From contig JBCCYY010000001.1 in NCBI GenBank assembly GCA_039188575.1, forward strand, positions 51,412-115,411: DNA of 64,000 nucleotides. Reading direction: 5' to 3'. Shown here piece by piece: positions 53,585-62,566 of this stretch. The DNA comes from JAHQVV01 sp039188575 (GTDB lineage: Bacteria; Planctomycetota; Phycisphaerae; Phycisphaerales; Phycisphaeraceae). The notes beneath the pieces are model-generated. The model saw only the letters and a list, made by a program, of their open reading frames with translations, was not told the DNA's origin and made no database searches. Both the position numbers and the translations under genes were made by a program. The first letter of the stretch is position 1. Each line of letters begins with the position of its first letter.

Positions 53585-54330
53585 CGCTTGAAAATTGTCA
53601 TGGTATCGGTGACCGGGGGCGCGGTCTGCGATGGGCCGTCGGCGTAGTAGCGAATCGTTGCGTTATTCAGCTCAACATCGACGACCGTATAGCTCACCGT
53701 GCGGGCGTCTTCGCGATACATATCGATGCTCACGTGCTGCTTATCCAGCCATCGATGCCGATGAAAATCTCGCTGATGATCGAAGTTGATCGCCACATCC
53801 GCGCCGAACCAGTCTTCAAACAGCTCCCGCCTGGGGCCCTCAACAAGGTGATCCCCCAAGCCTGAGGAGGTGAACATGACCGGCTCGCTCGACCACGGCC
53901 TGATTTCGGTTTTCTCGACTGGCTCTGTGCTCCGCCAAAGCACCAGCGTTTTACCATCACAGATCACAAGGCGGAACGGCATCATACGTTCACGCTCAAG
54001 TTGACCGGCCATCGCTAGCGCATCTTCAACCGTGTCCGCCTGAGCAAGAAAAGGGATCACCGCCCCCCGGCTTTGATCACGATCGGTCGGCGGCTCGGGC
54101 AGGTTGTAGTTCAGCAGCGTAAACGCGATGCCCGCATCATTGACAGCAACCCAGGTCCCGCCGGACGACGGGTCGATCGGCATCAGCACAAAGCGCTGGT
54201 CGAGGTAGTCTTTTCTACCGGGGTGTTTCGGCGGATCGGCGGGTGCTCGGCCGTGGCTCTCATCGCGGTTGCACGCCATGCGGAAGGCGTCTTTAAGCCC
54301 CGGCTTGGGCACGATGGTTACCGTGCACAT
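53581..54330 (-). CDS. NRDE (TANGO2-like) family protein
   Basis: A 249-residue protein beginning MCTVTIVPKPG with the NRDE motif in ACNRDESHGRAP, then GGTWVAVNDAGIAFTLLNYN. The Cys2 after the initiator Met could be an N-terminal nucleophile, since the fold resembles Ntn hydrolases. Human TANGO2 is linked to lipid and heme handling, but the bacterial role is unknown. It overlaps the upstream DinB gene by 13 nt and the triple-fusion gene by 4 nt (ATGA), so these three genes form one translationally coupled unit. Confidence 0.93.
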   Translation of the reverse strand: MCTVTIVPKPGLKDAFRMACNRDESHGRAPADPPKHPGRKDYLDQRFVLMPIDPSSGGTWVAVNDAGIAFTLLNYNLPEPPTDRDQSRGAVIPFLAQADTVEDALAMAGQLERERMMPFRLVICDGKTLVLWRSTEPVEKTEIRPWSSEPVMFTSSGLGDHLVEGPRRELFEDWFGADVAINFDHQRDFHRHRWLDKQHVSIDMYREDARTVSYTVVDVELNNATIRYYADGPSQTAPPVTDTMTIFKR

Positions 54331-54887
54331 CCGCTGCCGTTCCGGTACGCGATGGTCGACGGCGCCATGCCGAAGTTGTCCGGCAGGTCGACGCCCAGCG
54401 CCCGGGAGATGGTGCCGATGATCGCGTTGTGGTGGATGGTGTGGCTGAAGACAAAGGCCAACTCACGGGCGTGTGTCGAAGGCAGCAGGACAAGCGAGCC
54501 GCAGCTGGTCATGCTGGTGAGCACCTGGACCGGGCTGCCGAGTTGTTCTTCGCTGACCGCAGCGAGCCGCGCGGTGTGGTGCTTGATCGCGTGCAGCGCG
54601 GCGGTCGGATCGGTCTCTACCGCTGTATCGCGCTGGCGGTCGTCATAGTTGACCTGCCCGTGCTCAACACCACCGAGCCAGGCAACGAGGTGGTCTAGCA
54701 CGTGGCGGACGTGCCCGCCGATAGAACCACACTTGGTGGACTCGGGCTTGGCATTGAACTGCTCCTCATCGAGCAGGCGCACCAGGTCGCTGAGCTGAGT
54801 CATCAACTCAGACAATGGGCCGGTCGACCAGGGTACGGTCTCGGTTGCTTGGTTTAGGTTGTTTGATGCAGGCATCGGATCGGGCAT
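54318..54887 (-). CDS. DinB-superfamily protein
   Basis: A 189-residue four-helix protein of the DinB/YfiT-like group. Metal-binding His are visible in GGHVRHVLDHLVAWL and FSHTIHHNAIIGTI; these usually hold one divalent ion and the enzymes transfer thiols or act as bacillithiol- or mycothiol-type S-transferases, but many are uncharacterised. ATG 54887 is chosen because AGGGGAAGG lies just upstream; the frame continues to a TTG at 54953 without a ribosome site. It is the first gene of the DinB-NRDE-fusion unit. The 187 bp to the next gene upstream hold no feature I can name. Confidence 0.85.
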   Translation of the reverse strand: MPDPMPASNNLNQATETVPWSTGPLSELMTQLSDLVRLLDEEQFNAKPESTKCGSIGGHVRHVLDHLVAWLGGVEHGQVNYDDRQRDTAVETDPTAALHAIKHHTARLAAVSEEQLGSPVQVLTSMTSCGSLVLLPSTHARELAFVFSHTIHHNAIIGTISRALGVDLPDNFGMAPSTIAYRNGSGCAR

Positions 54888-55074
54888 TTGCCTTCCCCTG
54901 GAGGGCAGTGTCAGTGAAGAATCCATTTTCGCGGACGCGTTAACATTTCGCAAGTCAACACGTGCAGTATCGGTCTAATCGGGCTGAGTGCCGTGATATT
55001 CCATCATGGCTCAAACCGAAGCCACGTGGCGGACTCGGGGGCATCTTTTCTCATGTTCGGGGTGCTGGAACGGG

Positions 55075-55884
55075 TCAATCGCCGACCCTGAGCCGACGGA
55101 TCGACGTCAAATCCGCGCGGAAGATCAATAAATCGCCATCCCGGAGGACCTGGCCCGTTACTTGGATCGGGTCGGCGATGTACTCGTAATGTGACTCGGG
55201 GAAGGCGTTGCCCTTGGCGTCGGTTAGCAGGTACGCCGCGGTCTTACCCTGCATGTCACGCACCAGCAGCATCGGCGGGATGCCGCCCTTGATGCACAGC
55301 GTTGCACAGACCTTATGTGTCTTGCCATCGCCTGGCTGCATCACGCCGAGGTAACACTTAGGATCGACGATCTCGCCGCGGAGGGTGTGGGTGCCGAGGT
55401 CTTGTTGTTCACGTAACGCACGGATACTTTTTGAATAGTCATCAAGTTGCTCTTGTGTTGTTCCTGGGAGCCAGTTAATGAGTTCCTCGTGCTCAGCAGC
55501 GGGGTACTCTGCCGAAGGATCGATCTCCAGCACGGCTCTGCCCTCGCGCTCGATGACAAAGCCCGTGATGATCACCTGGCCAGGCTCGAAATCACGTAGG
55601 CGATCTTGCGAACCAACTTTTCCAATCTCTACAGGCAGGTAAATCTTTCGATCCTCGCCGTGAAGTACAGGGTATGGATCCAATTCTAAGAAACCTTTGA
55701 CTTCAACCGACTTACTCGTTTCCCAAAGCCCATCCCCAGGCTCACGATCCTGTGAAGCAATAACTGCCGCAAGGCCGATCGCCAGCACGATATTGCCAAC
55801 CAGCCATGGCACGATGAAGCGTTTGATCGCTTTGGGAAGCGGGAGGTAGCCGACGTAGAACGGGTCTTTGTCTTGCTCAGCCAT
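55075..55884 (-). CDS. Membrane-anchored protein of a heme b/Rieske operon
   Basis: A 269-residue protein with one membrane helix (about 26-46) and two periplasmic beta-rich parts. The second carries GEIVDPKCYLGVMQPGDGKT followed by CATLCIKGGIPPMLLV; the three Cys are spaced as if to bind a metal or form disulfides. I know this pattern only from proteins encoded beside Rieske/heme b genes, so it is probably an accessory or electron-transfer subunit. ATG 55884 with GGAGG is chosen. The gene overlaps the end of the Rieske gene by 8 nt. Confidence 0.75.
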   Translation of the reverse strand: MAEQDKDPFYVGYLPLPKAIKRFIVPWLVGNIVLAIGLAAVIASQDREPGDGLWETSKSVEVKGFLELDPYPVLHGEDRKIYLPVEIGKVGSQDRLRDFEPGQVIITGFVIEREGRAVLEIDPSAEYPAAEHEELINWLPGTTQEQLDDYSKSIRALREQQDLGTHTLRGEIVDPKCYLGVMQPGDGKTHKVCATLCIKGGIPPMLLVRDMQGKTAAYLLTDAKGNAFPESHYEYIADPIQVTGQVLRDGDLLIFRADLTSIRRLRVGD

Positions 55885-56947
55885 GGCTGCCTCCAATCAT
55901 GGCGGGCTCGACGGGTGTGCCGGGCGCTAAAGGATCGGGGTTGAGGAGTACTCGTTCGCCATCGACACGAAGCTCATATGTTGCGATTTTCTCTGTGTAC
56001 GGCGGCGGAGACTGGCCATTATCCGGCTTGTACTGGTAGCCGTGCCAGGGGCAGGTGATGCAGCCGTCAACGATCTTGCCCTCGCCCAGCGGGCCGCCCT
56101 GGTGGGCGCAGACGCTTTGCACCGCAGAGAATTGCTTGCCTTGGTCGCCGTATCGGAACACTGCGACGCGCTCACAGCCCTTCAGTTTCACGACCTTCGC
56201 ACGGTCCTGGGGGATCTCATCGACCGACGCGACATCGACCCAGCCGCTTGCTGACTTAGGGACCGCGGAGGCATCCTGCTTCACCTCATGCAGGCCCGCG
56301 ACAAGGTGCAGGCCAACCAAAGCAATCGCCCCGAGGCCGATGAGGACCGGGTACACCATACTCCGCTCCGCCTGGACCGCTCCGAGCGCGACGTGCAGGA
56401 CCAATGACGCGTAAGCTACATAGACGCCCATATGCAGCGTCTTCCACCAGCGGGGCGAGAGGTTCTTGAGCCAGAAGTCGTGGCTGGTCGCGGCCATGAA
56501 GAAGAGGATCACGAGCGCGAGGATACCGAACCATTCGAAGGGGAAGCCCACCCACGAATCAACGCGGGTATTCAGTGTGAGCATCGCGGTGATTGGGTCG
56601 ACGACGCCGAACCCGCCGTACCACATGGTTTGCAGCGCGGCATGAATGAGTGCGACGAAGAACATCGTGACGCCGAAGTGCCTGCGGTTATAGAGCAGCG
56701 GCGCGAACTGGTTGGGGAACAGCCGAGCCAGGGGCCCGATGGCGAGGATCACGTGCAGCATCAGGATCGCGCACGATCCGGTCGCGCGGATGACCAGGAT
56801 CGGTGCGCTAGTTGCTTGGCCCTTTGGTGCTGTCGTGCCGGAGATGGCCATATACGCCGCGATGAACGCGATCACTGACAACAGCAGCACCACATCGTAA
56901 ACCCGCTTGTGTTTATTCCACTGGACCCAGGTGTAACGGACACTCAT
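55877..56947 (-). CDS. Ferric-reductase-like heme b membrane domain fused to Rieske domain
   Basis: A 356-residue membrane redox protein. Six or seven helices (about 17-225) form a ferric-reductase-like/YedZ-type core with His65, His102, His172 and His185 as candidate heme ligands. The C-terminal Rieske [2Fe-2S] domain (about 235-335) shows CAHQGGPLGEG (Cys280, His282) and CPWHGYQY (Cys299, His302). It should move electrons across or along the membrane between a quinol or soluble donor and the Rieske centre. Small single-helix proteins are encoded directly upstream with 4-nt overlaps, and a cupredoxin protein is encoded divergently, a plausible electron partner. Confidence 0.92.
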   Translation of the reverse strand: MSVRYTWVQWNKHKRVYDVVLLLSVIAFIAAYMAISGTTAPKGQATSAPILVIRATGSCAILMLHVILAIGPLARLFPNQFAPLLYNRRHFGVTMFFVALIHAALQTMWYGGFGVVDPITAMLTLNTRVDSWVGFPFEWFGILALVILFFMAATSHDFWLKNLSPRWWKTLHMGVYVAYASLVLHVALGAVQAERSMVYPVLIGLGAIALVGLHLVAGLHEVKQDASAVPKSASGWVDVASVDEIPQDRAKVVKLKGCERVAVFRYGDQGKQFSAVQSVCAHQGGPLGEGKIVDGCITCPWHGYQYKPDNGQSPPPYTEKIATYELRVDGERVLLNPDPLAPGTPVEPAMIGGSHG

Positions 56948-57120
56948 GGCTGGGGCTCCGCTAGAGCGTCCTCGGACTGCACGATATCCAATCCGGGCAA
57001 CGGGCCATCTTGCACAGGCTCAGCAGGCCGCCAAACCACGGCCAGCGCAAGACCAGCGACCGCGATCGGCCCAAGCACCAGCCACAACAGGACGTGCATC
57101 TTCCGCTGCCCATGTGTCAT
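56944..57120 (-). CDS. 58-residue single-helix membrane protein
   Basis: Starts at ATG 57120 behind AAGGAGGTG, overlaps the upstream gene by 4 nt and the Rieske gene start by 4 nt. The sequence begins MTHGQRKMHVLLWLVLGPIA, with one membrane helix (about 8-30) followed by a Pro/Asp/Glu-rich periplasmic tail. It is probably a small subunit or assembly factor of the redox complex. The coupled starts on both sides make it a real gene. Confidence 0.75.
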   Translation of the reverse strand: MTHGQRKMHVLLWLVLGPIAVAGLALAVVWRPAEPVQDGPLPGLDIVQSEDALAEPQP

Positions 57121-57320
57121 GCCGACACCTCCTTGCCAGCATCCTTCCATTTCCACAACACGACCGGCCAAAGCCCAACACAGCCGGGCAGGATCACGAT
57201 ACGAAAAACAACTGGCGAATCCGCCGCGGCCGCGTCCACACGATTGACCCCTCGGAATACAAAGGCCAGCCCAACCATGAGCCCGATCGCGATATAAACC
57301 CCTAGGATCATCGTGAGCAT
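57117..57320 (-). CDS. 67-residue two-helix membrane protein, first gene of redox operon
   Basis: Starts at ATG 57320 with TTGGAGCG upstream. Two hydrophobic helices (about 1-23 and 37-57) are joined by a short loop FRGVNRVDAAAAD. Its stop overlaps the next start (ATGA). It heads a four-gene unit with the 58-residue protein, the heme b/Rieske fusion and the Cys-containing protein. A TAGACT hexamer on the minus strand near 57385 could be its -10. Function unknown, probably structural. Confidence 0.7.
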   Translation of the reverse strand: MLTMILGVYIAIGLMVGLAFVFRGVNRVDAAAADSPVVFRIVILPGCVGLWPVVLWKWKDAGKEVSA

Positions 57321-57473
57321 GGCAGTCGCTCCAAGCGTTGAAAGAAACCAACAGACAGGCAAGCAAACCCAACGCAGCGGGTGCTCACGCACAGTCTAAC
57401 ATGCACCGCTGCTCGACTATTCCGCTGACAGCGGTATCCTTGTCACGCGTTCTTTACTCGGAGACCCTTCAGC

Positions 57474-59723
57474 ATGGCATCCGCTAGCCCCAACCCAGCC
57501 GCACCGCCCAAGTTGATGATCAGCCTGCTGATCTTCGCCGGCTCTGTTGCCGCCGCCCTCGTGTTCGCATCCGCATTCGCAGAGGCACCCAATCCCCCTA
57601 TAGATCCCACCCTCTGCGGCAACCCCGCCCCGCTGGATCGGGAGTCACATGATGATCATGACCATGGCTCAGAGGGCAAGAAAGCCGAGGCGGTCTATTT
57701 CATCGGCGGCGTCTGGTCGCCAGAGTACGGCCTTGCGCCCATGCTCGATACCGCCATGCTGGCTGTCGCAAGCAATGGACAGCCGATCGTCTGCCAGTCA
57801 GCTCTGACGATCGGTGAAGACCTGATCATTATCGACCGCTCGCCCATCGCTTTGAAGCCGGTCGCCAACAGTGATACCAAGCCAAGCCTCGTCCTCTCCA
57901 TCGATTACACCGGCGGCATCTCCAGCATGGAGTATCCCGGCGGCGCCCTGCTACAGAAATTTATCACCGAAGAGAAAGACAAGTACCAGTCGATCCTAAT
58001 CATCGAGCCATTGCCCGGGCCGGTCCGCGACCCGGATGAAGACTGGACCTACCTCAACTTCGCCGGTGACGAGAAGATCGATTTTCTGACACCCAAACGC
58101 AAGGCAAGCCCCGAAGAGGTCGTGCTAGCAGTCATCGAAGCCATCGGAAGCTCGAATAGCGCAGCCTCGGATGTGGCCTCGCTTGTCGAGCAACTCGGAT
58201 CAGACAAACCGGCTGACGCAGCCAGCGCGCGCATGAAACTCATCACGATGAGTCCATACGAAGTGGTACCTGTTTTAAGCAACTGGCTGGCCGCCGTGGA
58301 AGACGGCGAGACACGCCAACGCCGAGTTTATGAAGCACTAATGGTGCGGCGTGGGCTGGGCATCCACGCCGACGCATTGCTCGCCGAAGCCGCAAGTTCC
58401 GAGAACAAACAGCTCAGAGCCCTTGCTGCACGGAGCCTCGCCGACCTGGCAAGTGTCACCAACGACTCGTTCGGCCTGCTCACGCCCCTCGCCGAGGATA
58501 GCGAGATAGCGGTGCGTTACGAGGCACTCATCGCTACACGTGCCATTCCGGGACGACGCGCTGCAGGCATCGCTCAACTCGTCGAGCCTTACGAGATGAC
58601 CGATACGATGCGCTCCGCCTACCGCGGCACGATGGCAGAGTTGCTCGCCTTTGGCGAGCCGGTGCAGGCCGATAGCCGAGCGAATCGCCTGCGTCGCATG
58701 ACAATCGGCGACCTGCTGAAAGAAGAGCGCGATGCTCTCGTCTGCGCGATCCTGCTCGAGCGTACCGACCTGCCCGATGACAACATCGAAGAGGTACTTG
58801 GTCAGCTGGCCACCTTCAACGGGCAGGGGCCGCTCACCGCCTTGCTGAATCTGCTCGAAACGATGAACCCGAACACAATCGCCAAACGCGAAGTGCTGCT
58901 CAATAAACTCGTTAGCTGGAAGACCAATGAACTGAACGCTCAGGCCCCTCGGCTGAAGCAGATGGCATTGGACAACGGACCCAGCAGTGTCCGCCTGGCA
59001 GCATCCGCTGCGATCGCCATGTCATCGGAGCCGAAGGCCGCGCTGGTAGAACTCAACAATACATCGATTGCCTACGAAGGTCTGACCAAGGTCACTGATG
59101 CCGAGGTACTCAAACGCTGGGCCGCACCGATTATGGAGCAGGTCAAGAAAGGAACCCCAACCGAAACCACGATTGCAGCGATCGACGCGGTGCCCCTGCT
59201 GCCAGCCGAGAGCCTGACGATTGAGAACGGGACGATGCTGCTTGGGCTTGCCAAGGATGCGAATAATATCGACCTGCGCTTCGCCGCGATCCGCACGGTG
59301 AACGCTTTACCGACGGACATCAAGCCCCCGGGCACCGAGGACCTCACGCTAACCTCTTTGACCCTGACCGCGGTGGCCGGCATGAAGTACGATCAAGCAA
59401 CGCTTACCGTCCCCGCGGGTCGGCCGGTCGAGATCACGCTGGTCAACCCCGACACGATGGAGCACAACCTCGTGATCACAAAGCCAGGCCGTGCTCAGGA
59501 AGTCGGCGTCGCGATGAGCACCGACCCCACCGCTGCCGCCGCAATCGGCTACGTCCCAAAGGACTCGGACGCGGTCCTCTTCTATACCGGGATGCTCAAG
59601 CCCGGGGAATCCGAAACACTGCGATTCTTCGCCCCGACTACCGCGGGCAGCTACGAGTTCGTCTGCACCTACCCCGGCCACTGGGGTTCGATGCGCGGCG
59701 TGCTCGAAGTGGTCGCGCCTTAG
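57474..59723 (+). CDS. HEAT-repeat protein with C-terminal cupredoxin domain
   Basis: A 749-residue exported protein: N-terminal signal or membrane segment (about 14-36), a His/Asp-rich stretch with HDDHDHG (about 60-66) that may bind metal, a first domain of unknown fold (about 70-200), a helical HEAT-like repeat region (about 215-620), and a cupredoxin (about 635-749). The copper ligands are visible as EHNLVI (His), VCTYPGHWGSM (Cys, His, Met), the type 1 blue-copper pattern of azurin/auracyanin. It should be a periplasmic electron carrier. GGAGA precedes ATG 57474. It is divergent from the heme b/Rieske operon and probably its redox partner. Confidence 0.85.
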   Translation: MASASPNPAAPPKLMISLLIFAGSVAAALVFASAFAEAPNPPIDPTLCGNPAPLDRESHDDHDHGSEGKKAEAVYFIGGVWSPEYGLAPMLDTAMLAVASNGQPIVCQSALTIGEDLIIIDRSPIALKPVANSDTKPSLVLSIDYTGGISSMEYPGGALLQKFITEEKDKYQSILIIEPLPGPVRDPDEDWTYLNFAGDEKIDFLTPKRKASPEEVVLAVIEAIGSSNSAASDVASLVEQLGSDKPADAASARMKLITMSPYEVVPVLSNWLAAVEDGETRQRRVYEALMVRRGLGIHADALLAEAASSENKQLRALAARSLADLASVTNDSFGLLTPLAEDSEIAVRYEALIATRAIPGRRAAGIAQLVEPYEMTDTMRSAYRGTMAELLAFGEPVQADSRANRLRRMTIGDLLKEERDALVCAILLERTDLPDDNIEEVLGQLATFNGQGPLTALLNLLETMNPNTIAKREVLLNKLVSWKTNELNAQAPRLKQMALDNGPSSVRLAASAAIAMSSEPKAALVELNNTSIAYEGLTKVTDAEVLKRWAAPIMEQVKKGTPTETTIAAIDAVPLLPAESLTIENGTMLLGLAKDANNIDLRFAAIRTVNALPTDIKPPGTEDLTLTSLTLTAVAGMKYDQATLTVPAGRPVEITLVNPDTMEHNLVITKPGRAQEVGVAMSTDPTAAAAIGYVPKDSDAVLFYTGMLKPGESETLRFFAPTTAGSYEFVCTYPGHWGSMRGVLEVVAP

Positions 59724-59804
59724 CCAATTCAGTAACCAGCCGACGCCCGGTTTGCGGTAGACTTTGCACCTCGCATCGGCCCGCAAACTAAACAGGAGCG
59801 AACC

Positions 59805-61331
59805 ATGGCCCTGCTGCTCGGCATCGACATCGGTACATCCGGCACGAAAACCCTGCTATGCAACACCCGTGGCGCCGTCGTCGCCACCGCCAACGTCCCG
59901 CACTCGATCTCCACCCCCAAGCCCGGCTGGTCCGAGCAGGACCCAGCGATGTGGTGGGCTGCTGTCGGCAAAGCCACGAAGAATGTCCTCCGAGAGGCCG
60001 GCGCATCTAAAGAAGACGTCATCGGCATAGGGTTGTCTGGCCAGATGCACGGCTCGGTCTTCCTCGATTCCGACGACAACGTCCTCCGGCCCGCCCTGCT
60101 CTGGAACGACCAGCGCACCGCTAAGCAGTGCGACGACATCGAGAAGGCCGCCGGCGGACGACGCAAGCTCATCAACATGGTTGGCAACCCGGCGCTGACC
60201 GGCTTCACCGCGCCCAAGATCCTCTGGGTCCGCGACAACGAGCCAGCAATCTACAAAAAGACCAAGCGTGTCCTGCTACCCAAGGACTACATCCGATTCT
60301 GCATGACCGGCGAGTACGCGACGGAGGTCTCCGACGCCTCGGGTACCCTGCTGCTTGACGTCAAGAAACGGGCGTGGAGCAAGACGCTCATTAAGAAGCT
60401 CAAACTCGCCCCCGAACTGATGCCGCCCTGCTACGAGTCCCACGAAGTCACCGGCCACCTGCACGCGCTGGGCGCAAGGCACCTCGGCCTCGCGGAAGGC
60501 ACGCCCGTCGTCGGTGGTGGCGGCGACCAGGCCTGCGGCGCAGTCGGCAACGGCGTCGTTAAGGCCGGCATCGTCAGCGCCACGCTTGGGACCTCGGGTG
60601 TCGTCTTCGCCCACGCCTCCGAACCGGCGTACGACCCCGAAGGCCGGGTCCACACCATGTGCTCCGCTGTCAAGGGCCAGTGGTGCGTCTTCGGCTGCAT
60701 GCTCAGCGCCGCCGGCTCGCTCCAATGGTTTAAGAACGAACTAGGGCACAGCGAGATTGAAGAGGCCAAGAAGCGCAACGCCGACCCCTACGACCTGCTC
60801 ACCCGAAAAGCCTCGAAAGCGCCGGTCGGCAGCGAAGGCCTGTTTTTCCTACCCTACCTCACCGGCGAACGCTGCCCTTACCCGGACCCAGACGCACGCG
60901 GCGCGTTCATCGGCCTGACCTCACGCACCGACCGCAGCGCCATTATCCGAGCCGTCCTCGAAGGCGTGACCTTTGGCATGAAGGATCAGTTTGTCATCTT
61001 TGAAGAGATGGGCGTTAAGATCACTAAAGCCCGACTGTCCGGCGGTGGCGCGAAGAGCGGGTTCTGGCGACAACTCCAAGCCGATATCTATGGCAAGCAG
61101 GTCGCGCTGATCAACGCCGATGAAGGGCCGGCCTACGGTGCCGCCCTGCTCGCGGGGGTCGGAGTCAAGACCTGGCCCAGCGTGCCTGCCGCGTGCAAGG
61201 CCGCGATCCGCGATATACAGGTCATCAAACCGAACCGCAAAACCGCCAACGATTACAGCCGATACCATGTCCAATTTCAGAGGCTTTATGCAGCTCTAAA
61301 AGAAGAGTATCAGTCCATTGCATCACTCTGA
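59805..61331 (+). CDS. xylB: Xylulokinase
   Basis: FGGY-family kinase that phosphorylates D-xylulose to feed the pentose phosphate pathway. The 508 residues have GIDIGTSGTKTLLCNTRG (6-23; phosphate loop), SGQMHGSVFLDSDD, LLWNDQRT, PKDYIRFCMTGEY, the catalytic Asp in GGGGDQACGAVG (about 239) and the C-terminal GGGAKSGFWRQLQADI. These agree with XylB more than with rhamnulo- or glycerokinases. AGGAGCG precedes ATG 59805. No xylose isomerase is in the window; it stands near a rhamnulose-phosphate aldolase gene and a DeoR regulator, so sugar use is the theme of this end. Confidence 0.94.
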   Translation: MALLLGIDIGTSGTKTLLCNTRGAVVATANVPHSISTPKPGWSEQDPAMWWAAVGKATKNVLREAGASKEDVIGIGLSGQMHGSVFLDSDDNVLRPALLWNDQRTAKQCDDIEKAAGGRRKLINMVGNPALTGFTAPKILWVRDNEPAIYKKTKRVLLPKDYIRFCMTGEYATEVSDASGTLLLDVKKRAWSKTLIKKLKLAPELMPPCYESHEVTGHLHALGARHLGLAEGTPVVGGGGDQACGAVGNGVVKAGIVSATLGTSGVVFAHASEPAYDPEGRVHTMCSAVKGQWCVFGCMLSAAGSLQWFKNELGHSEIEEAKKRNADPYDLLTRKASKAPVGSEGLFFLPYLTGERCPYPDPDARGAFIGLTSRTDRSAIIRAVLEGVTFGMKDQFVIFEEMGVKITKARLSGGGAKSGFWRQLQADIYGKQVALINADEGPAYGAALLAGVGVKTWPSVPAACKAAIRDIQVIKPNRKTANDYSRYHVQFQRLYAALKEEYQSIASL

Positions 61332-61410
61332 TCCGCATGCAAAAGCGCCGTATAGCAGGTGATGCTAAGCGACCAACTCGAGATTTACAACCCTAAGAGA
61401 AAGCGACCCC

Positions 61411-61680
61411 ATGGCCGACCAGCCCAACGTTAAGGTCAACGACGCCAAGATGACCACCACCTACACCAACGCCTTTCGGCAACATGCCAATCAACACGAA
61501 GTAATTGTCGATCTTGGCGTGAACGTCACAACCAAAGATCAGGCCGGGCAGGTCGAGATGCAGTTCAATATCGATAACCGATTAGTGATGAACTACGTCA
61601 CCGCCAAACGTATGGCCGGCATGTTGGTACAGATCGTTCAAGCCCATGAGAAACAGTTCGGCGAAATCAAGGCGAACTAG
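61411..61680 (+). CDS. DUF3467 family protein
   Basis: An 89-residue protein with the pattern TTYTNAFRQHANQHEVIVDLG and FNIDNRLVMNYVTAKRMAGM, matching DUF3467, a small family of unknown function found in Planctomycetota and some other phyla. It has a compact alpha/beta outline without membrane or signal segments. AGAGAAAG precedes ATG 61411. Its TAG stop shares the palindromic CTAG with the stop of the convergent DeoR gene (61677-61680). Confidence 0.85.
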   Translation: MADQPNVKVNDAKMTTTYTNAFRQHANQHEVIVDLGVNVTTKDQAGQVEMQFNIDNRLVMNYVTAKRMAGMLVQIVQAHEKQFGEIKAN

Positions 61681-62444
61681 ACCGCCGCAGTGACCACATG
61701 GGTTTGATTCAGCTTGGCGATCGCATCGACCGCGTGGACGGGTGCACTGCTATCTGTGACTAGGCTATCAATGTCTTGCCAGTCCGCACACTGGAACGCC
61801 GGTCGGCGATCGAACTTGGTGTGATCCGCGAGCACATAGACCTTGCTGGCAGCCTCGATCATGCACTGCTTAAGACGTGCCAGTTCATCGCTCGCCTCGC
61901 CAACTCCCCGATTAGGATCGATGCCTCGGCAGGAGATAAAGAGCCGGTCGAAAGTAAATCGCTTGATCGTCCCTTCGGCGATCGTGCCGGTGAACGCCAT
62001 CGTCTGGGGGTCTAGCACACCGCCGGTCGCGATGACGGTGACGTTGGGCCGGCTGCCAAGCGACTGGATGATCGCCGCGGAATTGGTGACGACCGTGATC
62101 GCGACATCAGGCAATAGGTCAGCCAGGACAGTGCTCGTCGAGCTGGCATCGAGGCCAAGGATTTCACCGGGCTTGATCTCGTCAACGACCGAACGCGCGA
62201 TCGCGCTCTTTTCATCAAGTCGCTGCGTGCTGCGATCACGGAAAGGCCGGTCGTGATGAAGCGCCTCCGTCGCCACAGCCCCTCCGTGTGTACGGGAAAC
62301 CAAGCCGCCTTCACTGAGTTGCTCAAGGTCTCGGCGGATCGTTTCCGTGGTCACCCCAAACTCACGCGAGAGGTCGGCCACGCGGACCATAGACTGGCGC
62401 TCAAGGCGTTCGAGAATCAGGTTCTGGCGGTGGGCTGGCATCAT
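61677..62444 (-). CDS. DeoR-family transcriptional repressor
   Basis: A 255-residue sugar-responsive regulator. N-terminal winged helix-turn-helix RVADLSREFGVTTETIRRDL (about 18-37) and GGLVSRTHGGAV, then a DeoR C-terminal sensor domain (about 75-235) of the ISOCOT fold with LGLDASSTSTVLADLL and FISCRGIDPNRGVGEA, which binds a phosphorylated sugar. ATG 62444 with GGAG upstream is chosen; the frame runs on to 62501 with no family likeness. Divergent from the aldolase/dehydrogenase gene, whose promoter carries a palindrome over the -10 box, so this is probably a repressor of rhamnose or related sugar use. Confidence 0.92.
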   Translation of the reverse strand: MMPAHRQNLILERLERQSMVRVADLSREFGVTTETIRRDLEQLSEGGLVSRTHGGAVATEALHHDRPFRDRSTQRLDEKSAIARSVVDEIKPGEILGLDASSTSTVLADLLPDVAITVVTNSAAIIQSLGSRPNVTVIATGGVLDPQTMAFTGTIAEGTIKRFTFDRLFISCRGIDPNRGVGEASDELARLKQCMIEAASKVYVLADHTKFDRRPAFQCADWQDIDSLVTDSSAPVHAVDAIAKLNQTHVVTAAV

Positions 62445-62566
62445 CGAGCACGCTCCAATCAGCACTCTTAGTCTGCATATCCTAGGCTTAGATCGTGGCA
62501 AACAACTGTTATTTCAATCAATACATTAAACAAAAACCACATAAAGCCAAATTTTATTTTAATTAT

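Noticed and set aside
59805..61331. Kinase as rhamnulokinase
   Set aside because: Close to a rhamnose-type aldolase gene, but the motifs and length fit xylulokinase better; the aldolase is on the other side of a divergent regulator.
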